From Fimbriimonadaceae bacterium (GTDB lineage: Bacteria > Armatimonadota > UBA10988), in contig JADZEX010000021.1 in NCBI GenBank assembly GCA_020850355.1, positions 124,001 through 188,000 on the forward strand: DNA of 64,000 nucleotides, written 5' to 3'. Positions within the stretch are counted from its first letter, which is position 1; every line of letters begins with the position of its first letter. The notes under the pieces are model-generated. The model ran no database searches and had not been told where the DNA came from. It was given only the letters and a program-made list of their open reading frames with translations. Below, in pieces: positions 43,111-49,553 of the stretch. The position numbers and the translations under genes are program-made.

Positions 43111-44489
43111 GGGATGCGCACCTGGTCGCCGGTCTCGGGGCCGGCCGGCAACGTCAGGCTGGCCGCTGGGGCCAGCAGTTGCCAGCCGCCGAAGCGCGCC
43201 GCCAGGCTGGGGCGACCCGGCGTCAGGCGCAGCAGACGGTAGAGCAGCGCCGGTCGCCCGGCGGTCACCCCCACCGCGCCGAGCGGGTCACCGACCGCGA
43301 CCGGCTGGCCCTGCCGCGGCGCCAACGAGAACTGCTGCAGCCCGGCCAGGTAGCTGGCTTCGCCGTTGCCGTGGTCGATCAGCACGTAGTTCTCACCACT
43401 GCCGCCGCCGAAGCGCCCGCCCTGCTGTGGATTGACCGGATCGGCGTGCGAGTCATCCGCCTCCAGCAGGACGCCGCTGGCCGGGGCGTAGACCGGCTGC
43501 CCGTAGGCGTAATGGTCGCGCAGCCGGCCGCCCTCGCCGCTGAACGGCTGGCCGGCCCGGTCGACCCGGTCGAACAACCAGGAGTAGGCCGCGGCGCCGC
43601 TGTGGGGGCCGCTCCCCGGCCCGACCGCAACCCGCCAGACGCCGCGCAGCGGCAAGCGCAGGCTGGTCTTGGCGGTCCGCCCGCTGGGCGGCTGCAAACT
43701 AAAGCGACCCAACGCCGTGCAGGACCCGCCGCCGGCCGCGGTGCCCTGCACGGTCACCAGCAGCTCGCCAGCGGCCGCCGCGTTGGGCGGCAGGTCCAGC
43801 GACGGGATGGACAGCACGCCATCCGGCCCGCAGTCGTGCGAGCCGGCCAGTGCGTCGAGGTCGGCGGCGCTCAAGCTGCCCTGGGCCAGCACCTCGCCGC
43901 CGGCGGCGCGGGCCACCCAAGACAGGCCCTGCACGCTGACGCCGACACCGTTGGTTTCCTGCAGCCAGAGGCCCACCGGCCAGGCCATCCGAGCGCTGCG
44001 CCCAAGCTGCACCGCCTCCAGGGCGTCGGGCACACTGAACACCTCAAAGCGCGGCCGCGGACCAACCGGCGCGGGTTCGGACAGGCCGCCCTCAGGGCCT
44101 AGCCAGAAGGCCTGCTCCAGGCGCAGTTCGTGGCCGCCGGAGGTCTGCGCGCGCAGTACGTAGACCGTCCGCGCGGCGTCGCTGCCGGCTGGCCAGACCT
44201 GCCGGCCGGTGATCACCAGCCGCTGCCCCGGCCCCAGGTTGACCCGGCCGCCGGCCCAGGTCTGCAACTCGCCAGCGGTCAGCAGCCGACTGCTGAACAG
44301 CCGGCCCAGCCGGTTGAAGGTCTGCACCCGCACGTCGGCCAGGCGCATGCCTTCACCGGCCGGGGCCTCGACCACCAGGACGCAGCGGTAGCACAGCGAG
44401 CCGTCGTTGGTCCGCTCGCCGGTGACAGTCTCCGCGGCGGGGAGGCGTCCCAGCGCCAGCCCGGTCAGCAACCACAACCACGGCCGCAT
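43107..44489 (-). CDS. Secreted M23-type peptidase-like protein, active site apparently lost (operon gene 1)
   Basis: A 460-residue protein with signal peptide MRPWLWLLTGLALGRLPA; GGAGGACACC precedes the ATG at 44489. The C-terminal 180 residues follow the LytM/M23 layout: AYSWLFDRVD with Asp, YGQPVYAPASGVLLEADD, NYVLIDHGNGEASYLAGL, PVAVGDPLGAVG. The usual Y-x-HL becomes YLAGL, and the zinc-binding HxH at PHLHF becomes ALLYR. Two metal ligands are therefore missing, and catalytic activity is unlikely. The N-terminal 270 residues are beta-rich and unrecognised. It is the first gene of the coupled operon and overlaps the next gene by 4 nt. Confidence 0.7.
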   Translation of the reverse strand: MRPWLWLLTGLALGRLPAAETVTGERTNDGSLCYRCVLVVEAPAGEGMRLADVRVQTFNRLGRLFSSRLLTAGELQTWAGGRVNLGPGQRLVITGRQVWPAGSDAARTVYVLRAQTSGGHELRLEQAFWLGPEGGLSEPAPVGPRPRFEVFSVPDALEAVQLGRSARMAWPVGLWLQETNGVGVSVQGLSWVARAAGGEVLAQGSLSAADLDALAGSHDCGPDGVLSIPSLDLPPNAAAAGELLVTVQGTAAGGGSCTALGRFSLQPPSGRTAKTSLRLPLRGVWRVAVGPGSGPHSGAAAYSWLFDRVDRAGQPFSGEGGRLRDHYAYGQPVYAPASGVLLEADDSHADPVNPQQGGRFGGGSGENYVLIDHGNGEASYLAGLQQFSLAPRQGQPVAVGDPLGAVGVTAGRPALLYRLLRLTPGRPSLAARFGGWQLLAPAASLTLPAGPETGDQVRIP

Positions 44490-44604
44490 GGTGTCCTCCG
44501 CGCGCAGTATACCCAACGCTCCGCAGCGCCGTCAAAGCACGAGTCCGGCCCCGGCGGCGCAACCAGCCGGCCGCGCGGTGGTCTATCGGCGCGGGAGAGA
44601 ACCG

Positions 44605-44799
44605 ATGGAGGTCCTGGCGCTGCAGGCCGCGATGGTGCTGCTGGCCGTGGTGGCTGGCGGTCGCTGGGCCCGCCGGCGCCGCGGGCGGACCCACGCCTAC
44701 CTGACCTTCCCGACGCTCCTGGCCGGCCCGCCCTGCGGCCGGCTGCGCCGCCGCAACCCGCCGGTCGTCCAGTTCGGCCCTCCGCCCCTGCTGCGCTGA
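44605..44799 (+). CDS. Small membrane-anchored basic protein, hypothetical
   Basis: A 64-residue open frame with GGGAGAGA before the ATG. Residues 1-18 (MEVLALQAAMVLLAVVAG) form one hydrophobic helix, followed by a strongly basic WARRRRGRTH and a short basic tail. It lies in the gap between the divergent 44489 gene and the convergent 44827 gene. The good ribosome binding site and helix-then-Arg pattern support a real gene, but I know no family. Confidence 0.4.
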   Translation: MEVLALQAAMVLLAVVAGGRWARRRRGRTHAYLTFPTLLAGPPCGRLRRRNPPVVQFGPPPLLR

Positions 44800-44826
44800 G
44801 CGCGGGGTTGTTGAGTCGTGCCGCCG

Positions 44827-45852
44827 TCAGCTCACACTGAGCGGACCGAACTCGCCGAACTGCTCGCGCAGGTCGACCACGCGCTCCTCGGCGATGCTGA
44901 TCTCGACGGCTTCCATCGTCGCCTGCACCCAGCGGGCCTGCCGCATCGAAGCTTCGGGCTCGCGACCTGCGCGGATCGCCGCCAGGAACTCGCCGCACTC
45001 GCCGGCGAAGCCGGCGGTCGGGTCCAAGGGATGCTCGTGGACTTCCCGCTCACCGTCGAAGGGCTGCCACTCGAAGCGGTCGGCGCTGATCTTGAGGCAG
45101 CCCTGCTGGGCCATGATCACTTCGTCCCAGCCGCCGTCGAGGGTGTTCAGGGACTGGCGCATGTTGGCGATGCTGCCGTCGGCCAGGTGGAAGATCGCCG
45201 AGACCTCGTCGACCGTGTCCCAGATCGGGTTGTTGGCGCGCCCGGCGGCGTAGAGCTTCTGGCAGGGCGCCGACTGCAACCACATCAGGATGTCGTACTC
45301 GTGCGCCCCGAGACCGTGGATCGTCAGGCTGCCCTCGCGCCGGCTGTAGATCCAGGGGTTGACGTCCAAGGTCCGCGAGATCCCGCCGCGGCGGCGCCAG
45401 GTCTGGTGGATGGTGCCCAGGCGACCGCTGCGGATGAACTCGCGGGCGGCCCCGAAGACGCTCCGGAAGCGCAGCACCTGGGCGCTCATGCCGACCACGC
45501 CGGCCGCGGCGCAGGCGGCGATCATACGGTCCAGGCTGGCCACCGACAACGCGCAGGGCTTCTCGCAGAGGATGTGCTTGCCGGCCGCCGCCGCCGCCAC
45601 GACGTATTGCTCGTGCAGGCTGTGCGGCAGGCACAGGCTGACCGCGTCGATGTCGTCGCGCTGCAGCACGGCCTCGGCCGAGGTGGCGGCCTCGGGCACA
45701 CCAAACTCGGCGGCACGGGCGGCGGCGCGCGATTCGTCCAGGTCGACCACCACCTGGACCTGCCCGGCGGTCGGGTGCGCGGCGTAACCTTTGAGGTGCG
45801 AGGCGGCGATCACGCCAGCTCCCAGCACGGCGACGCGAGTCGGTTCAGCCAT
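44827..45852 (-). CDS. Gfo/Idh/MocA family oxidoreductase
   Basis: A 341-residue NAD(P)-dependent dehydrogenase of the sugar/inositol class. It has Rossmann motif VAVLGAGVIAASH at 7-19, the EKP motif in HILCEKPCAL, and HGLGAHEYDILMWLQ in the catalytic domain, where the conserved Asp/His pair lies. The start is the ATG at 45852, with GGAG upstream. It follows the phosphodiesterase gene by 13 nt and ends the yjbQ operon. Substrate unknown. Confidence 0.88.
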   Translation of the reverse strand: MAEPTRVAVLGAGVIAASHLKGYAAHPTAGQVQVVVDLDESRAAARAAEFGVPEAATSAEAVLQRDDIDAVSLCLPHSLHEQYVVAAAAAGKHILCEKPCALSVASLDRMIAACAAAGVVGMSAQVLRFRSVFGAAREFIRSGRLGTIHQTWRRRGGISRTLDVNPWIYSRREGSLTIHGLGAHEYDILMWLQSAPCQKLYAAGRANNPIWDTVDEVSAIFHLADGSIANMRQSLNTLDGGWDEVIMAQQGCLKISADRFEWQPFDGEREVHEHPLDPTAGFAGECGEFLAAIRAGREPEASMRQARWVQATMEAVEISIAEERVVDLREQFGEFGPLSVS

Positions 45853-45865
45853 TCTGACAGCTCCT

Positions 45866-46360
45866 TCAGGGCAGCTCCACCAGCTCCGGTTGGCCGGTGG
45901 TGGTATCGAACAGCACCAGCGTGCGGCGGCCGGTCAGCCAGCCGCAGAGTTCGCCCGGGTTGATGATCCAGCAGCCGTTGGCGTGTTGCCGCAGGTCGAC
46001 GGCGTGGGTGTGGCCGTAGACCACCAACTGGTAGAGACCGCTGGCCGCCAGCGCCGCCACGGGCTCGTCCTCGTGGTGCAGCGCAATGGCGCAGTCGTCG
46101 AACACCGGGAAGGCGAACTTCGGGGTCAGGCTCCAGCCGTAGGCATCGCAGCGCGACTTCAGGAACAGCCGCTCGCCGTCGTTGTTGCCGAAGACCGCGG
46201 TGACCGGCACGCCGACGGTCTGCAGCGGCGGCAGCGCGAAGGGCGCCACGAAGTCGCCAGCGTGCAGAATCTGCTCGACGCCGGCCTGCCGCAGCACCTC
46301 GGCCGCCGCGCTGAGGGCCGTCAGATGGTCGTGACTGTCGCTAACCAGGCCCAGCTTCAT
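45866..46360 (-). CDS. YfcE/MJ0936-type metallophosphodiesterase
   Basis: A 164-residue calcineurin-like phosphoesterase. The metal-binding set is visible in order: D8-x-H10 (VSDSHDH), AGD, GNNDG, HHEDE and GHTH. YfcE-type proteins hydrolyse phosphodiesters such as 2',3'-cAMP or bis-pNPP with Mn2+; the physiological substrate is usually unknown. It shares an ATGA overlap (4 nt) with the end of yjbQ, so translation is coupled. Confidence 0.92.
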   Translation of the reverse strand: MKLGLVSDSHDHLTALSAAAEVLRQAGVEQILHAGDFVAPFALPPLQTVGVPVTAVFGNNDGERLFLKSRCDAYGWSLTPKFAFPVFDDCAIALHHEDEPVAALAASGLYQLVVYGHTHAVDLRQHANGCWIINPGELCGWLTGRRTLVLFDTTTGQPELVELP

Positions 46361-46761
46361 GCCGTGGTCTCCACCAAGGTCACCTGCACCTCGCGCTGCC
46401 GGGGACCGTCGAACTCGTAGAACTGCACCGCCTGCCAGGCGCCCACCACCAGCCGGCCGTCGACGATCGCCAGGGTCTGCGAGGCACCGCAGAAGATCGC
46501 CTTGAGGTGAGCCGCGGTGTTGCCTTCGGCGTGCCGGTAGCTGGCCTGCCAGGGGATCAGCCGGTTCAGCACGTCGGTCACGTCGCGCGTCACAGCCGGG
46601 TCGTAGCCCTCGTTGACCACCACGGCTGCGGTGGTGTGCGGGCAGTAGACCAGGCAGAGCCCCTGCCGGATGCCGCTCGCGGCGACCACCTCACGCAGCT
46701 CGGCCGTGAGATCGTGGACTTCGTCCCGGGCGTGGGTGCGGAGCGTCAGCTTGGCGACCAC
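46357..46761 (-). CDS. yjbQ: YjbQ/UPF0047 family protein, secondary thiamine-phosphate synthase-like
   Basis: A 134-residue protein of the YjbQ family, with the hallmarks CPHTTAAVVVNEGYDP, RHAEGNTAAHLKAIFCG and AWQAVQFYEFDGP. The family has a thiamine-phosphate synthase side activity in vitro; its real role is unclear. The start is a GTG at 46761, with CCGGAG upstream. First gene of an operon with the phosphodiesterase and an oxidoreductase. Confidence 0.92.
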   Translation of the reverse strand: MVAKLTLRTHARDEVHDLTAELREVVAASGIRQGLCLVYCPHTTAAVVVNEGYDPAVTRDVTDVLNRLIPWQASYRHAEGNTAAHLKAIFCGASQTLAIVDGRLVVGAWQAVQFYEFDGPRQREVQVTLVETTA

Positions 46762-46810
46762 GGCGAAACTCCGGCCGGATGGTTCGGCGGCCGGGCGGGG
46801 GTTCCTTTCC

Positions 46811-46841
46811 TTGACTCGCCGACCGGGCCCGGCATTAGAAT
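46811..46841 (+). promoter_or_regulatory. Promoter for the 46.9 kb membrane-propeller gene, mutM and ppc
   Basis: TTGACT (46811-46816), 19-nt spacer, TAGAAT (46836-46841). Both boxes are near consensus though the spacer is long. It is divergent from yjbQ and is followed by a 5' leader of about 85 nt. Confidence 0.55.
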
Positions 46842-46930
46842 GAGCCTGACCGGCGGAACGGGCGGCGACACCGCGGGGTTAAGCTACCGACAGGGCGCTG
46901 CTGCGGCGCGTTGGAGGGCGGAGAAGCAGT

Positions 46931-48667
46931 ATGGGTAGACGACTTGGCTGGCGGGATCTGGGGTTGCTGGCGCTGGCCTGGGTGCCGGCGCTGTACGCCG
47001 CCGCGGTGTTCCCGGCGGGACTGGCGCGCGACCTGCCGACCCTCGCGGTGGCGCTGTACGCTGCCTGGCGGCTGGGCGTGGCGTTGACCGTGCCGCCGCG
47101 CGCTGCCTTCGCCGCGTCGGGCCTGCTGGTCGGCGGGCTGTGGGCGGCCGCGCTGAAGTGCTGCCCGGCCGCCATGACGCCGCTGCTGGCCCTGGCCGCC
47201 GCGTTGCTGCTGGCGAGTCTGCTGGCGGTCGGCAACCGCCGCCACCGCACTGGCCAGCAAGCGGCCGCCGCCGGGCTGCGGACCGCTGTGGTTGGCGGCT
47301 GCCTGGTGCTGGCGCTGGCGGTGCTCTGGTGCCAGCCCGCCGGGCGCCCGGCGGGCCATCTCGCGGCCTCGCCCGAGCCCGCCGCCACGCGGCCGGCGAT
47401 GTTCATTCCGCTGGAGGTCGACCCCCGCGGCGAGCGGCTGGCGCTGTTCTCGCTGCGCGACCTCGATCCCCCCGATCCCGACACCTTCGCGCTCTGGTCG
47501 CTGAACCTGCAGACCGGCCAGCCGACCTGCAGCTACCGCGGCTTCCCGTTCCTGATGACCTCCTGGTGCCCGGCCGGGCAGTCGTTGGCGCTGATGGCCA
47601 GCCGCACCACCTGGGCCGAGGACGAGGCCGTGCCGTTTGGTCTGGTGACCGCCGCGGCCGCCGGGGGGGCGTCCAAGGAGCTGCTGCCGCCGCCGGTCGA
47701 CGGCACCTCCTGGCTGTACCCGGCCTGGTCCCCGAAGGGCAACCAGATCGCCGCCTGGAAGATGGCCGCGCCGCAGCTCGGGAGCCTCGCCCCGACCGAC
47801 GATCTGCCCCGCTCGTACGCCGTCTCGGCGAGCGGCGGACAGCCCCGCGAACTGAAGATCCCGGGCTGCCGGCTGGCGCTCTTCGGGGGCTGGATGGCCG
47901 ACCAGCCCGGGGCCTTCATGATCACCGAGAAGGGCCTCTTCGCGCTGCCGCCCGAGGGCAAGCCGCGGCGGCTGGTGCCGGCCGGCGAGGCGCCGCTGGA
48001 TCCCTTCCCGTTCGTGATCGACCGCGGCGTCAGCCCGTCGGGCAAGCACCTCGCGTACCTCGAGCTGACCTTCGGCAAGGGTGATCTGGAGCGCGTCGAC
48101 CTGGGCCTGACCGACCTTCGCGGCAAGCGCCGGGTGGTCCTGCGCGACCTCTACCCGGTGGCTTTCGACTGGAGCCGCAACGGCCGCTGGCTGGCCGCGG
48201 CCCAAGTGGTCCGCGGCGACGCGCTGGTGCTGCACCTCTGGGACACCGAGTCCGGGCAGCATCGCGTCGTCAAGACGCCGCTGAAGCTGGCGCAGCGGGA
48301 GTACCCGGTGCGGCTGCAGTTCTCGCCCGACCAGCGCTGGCTGGCGCTCGATGGGCAGTTCCGCAATGCAGAGAGCTGGGACATCGCGTTGTGCGACCTG
48401 CAGAGCGGGCAGACCAAGCTGGTCGAGAGTGTTCGCGAGCACCTCGCCGCCGGCTGGCGGCGCGACAACATGCTGGTCATCAGCACCCTCAGCAGCGTCG
48501 CGCTGCTGGGCACCGACGGCCGGGTGCAGCCGATCTACGGCGACCGCGCCGCGGCGACCGACTGGCGCGAGCTGGTCGGCTGTGGGGTGCTGGAGCAGCA
48601 GCGCGAGCGCGACCGCCAGATCGCCCTGGTGCGGGACCTGGTGACCGGTCTGCGCGCGGCGCGCTGA
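46931..48667 (+). CDS. Membrane protein with C-terminal beta-propeller, unknown
   Basis: A 578-residue protein. Residues about 10-140 contain four or so hydrophobic helices (LGLLALAWVPALYAAAVF, LAVALYAAWRLGVAL, LLALAAALLLASLLAV, AVVGGCLVLALAVLW). The rest, from about 165, is a WD40/TolB-like propeller built of strand pairs such as LALFSLRDL, FALWSLNLQTGQ, LLMTSW and VFDWSRNGRWLAAAQ. It may be a membrane-anchored binding or sensor protein. GGAGAAGC precedes the ATG. It starts an operon that continues with mutM 9 nt later. No recognised family. Confidence 0.6.
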   Translation: MGRRLGWRDLGLLALAWVPALYAAAVFPAGLARDLPTLAVALYAAWRLGVALTVPPRAAFAASGLLVGGLWAAALKCCPAAMTPLLALAAALLLASLLAVGNRRHRTGQQAAAAGLRTAVVGGCLVLALAVLWCQPAGRPAGHLAASPEPAATRPAMFIPLEVDPRGERLALFSLRDLDPPDPDTFALWSLNLQTGQPTCSYRGFPFLMTSWCPAGQSLALMASRTTWAEDEAVPFGLVTAAAAGGASKELLPPPVDGTSWLYPAWSPKGNQIAAWKMAAPQLGSLAPTDDLPRSYAVSASGGQPRELKIPGCRLALFGGWMADQPGAFMITEKGLFALPPEGKPRRLVPAGEAPLDPFPFVIDRGVSPSGKHLAYLELTFGKGDLERVDLGLTDLRGKRRVVLRDLYPVAFDWSRNGRWLAAAQVVRGDALVLHLWDTESGQHRVVKTPLKLAQREYPVRLQFSPDQRWLALDGQFRNAESWDIALCDLQSGQTKLVESVREHLAAGWRRDNMLVISTLSSVALLGTDGRVQPIYGDRAAATDWRELVGCGVLEQQRERDRQIALVRDLVTGLRAAR

Positions 48668-48676
48668 GCGGCGGCG

Positions 48677-49537
48677 GTGCCTGAACTGCCAGAAGTCGAG
48701 ACGGTCCGCCGCGGCCTGCAGGCCGCGGCGGTCGGCCGCACCATCGTCGGCCTGCGCTGGCACCATGCCAAGCCGCTGCGCCCCTCACCGGCGGCGTTCG
48801 AGCGCCTGGTGGGGCGCACGGCGGTGGCCACCAGTCGGGTCGGGAAGCACCTCTTCCTGCATTTCGACGGTGACCTGAGCCTGGCGATGCACCTGCGGAT
48901 GACCGGCCAACTGCGCCTGCAGGGCGCCGCCGAGCCGCTGTTGCCGCACACCCACCTGGAGCTGCCGCTCGACGATGGCCGGATCCTGCGCTGGCGCGAT
49001 GTCCGGCGGTTCGGCTGGCTGGAGGTGCTGCCGACGGCGGCGGTGCCGGCGATGCCCTGTCTGCAGGCCCTCGGTCCCGATGCCCTGCAGATCGACGCGG
49101 CGACCTTCGTGGCTGGCCTGCGGGCGCGGCGGCAGATGCTCAAAGCCCTGCTGCTGAGCCAGGACCTGCTCTGCGGGCTGGGCAACATCGACGCCGACGA
49201 GGCGCGCTGGGGGGCGCGCCTGCATCCGCAGCAGCGCGGCGACCAGCTCGGGCCGCGCCAGGCGCGGCGCCTCTACGAGGCGATCCAGGCCGTCCTGGCG
49301 GCGGCCATCGCGGCGCAGGGGTCGAGCATCGATGGCGAGTACGTCGCCCTCGACGGCAACCGCGGCAGCTTCCAGCAGCAGCATGCGGTCTACGGCCGCT
49401 GGCGGCAGCCGGCGCCGTGCTGTGGCGGACCGGTCGCGCGGCTGACCGTGGCGAGTCGCAGCACGCACTTCTGCCCGCGCTGCCAACGTCGGCGGGGCGG
49501 CGGGGGGCGACAGACCGGCCCGGCCGGGGTAGACTGA
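48677..49537 (+). CDS. mutM: Formamidopyrimidine-DNA glycosylase MutM (Fpg)
   Basis: A 286-residue base-excision repair enzyme that removes 8-oxoguanine and formamidopyrimidines. The N-terminus PELPEVE provides the catalytic Pro and Glu; the start is a GTG at 48677. GKHLFLHF carries the conserved Lys. LLCGLGNIDADEARW and RGSFQQQHAVYG are helix-two-turn-helix and loop motifs. The C-terminal zinc finger is irregular: the usual C-x2-C is APCC, so the first Cys is shifted two residues, while FCPRCQ is intact. The tail of basic Arg/Gly residues is short. Same operon as ppc. Confidence 0.93.
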   Translation: MPELPEVETVRRGLQAAAVGRTIVGLRWHHAKPLRPSPAAFERLVGRTAVATSRVGKHLFLHFDGDLSLAMHLRMTGQLRLQGAAEPLLPHTHLELPLDDGRILRWRDVRRFGWLEVLPTAAVPAMPCLQALGPDALQIDAATFVAGLRARRQMLKALLLSQDLLCGLGNIDADEARWGARLHPQQRGDQLGPRQARRLYEAIQAVLAAAIAAQGSSIDGEYVALDGNRGSFQQQHAVYGRWRQPAPCCGGPVARLTVASRSTHFCPRCQRRRGGGGRQTGPAGVD

Positions 49538-49553
49538 CCGGGGAGCCGGGCCG

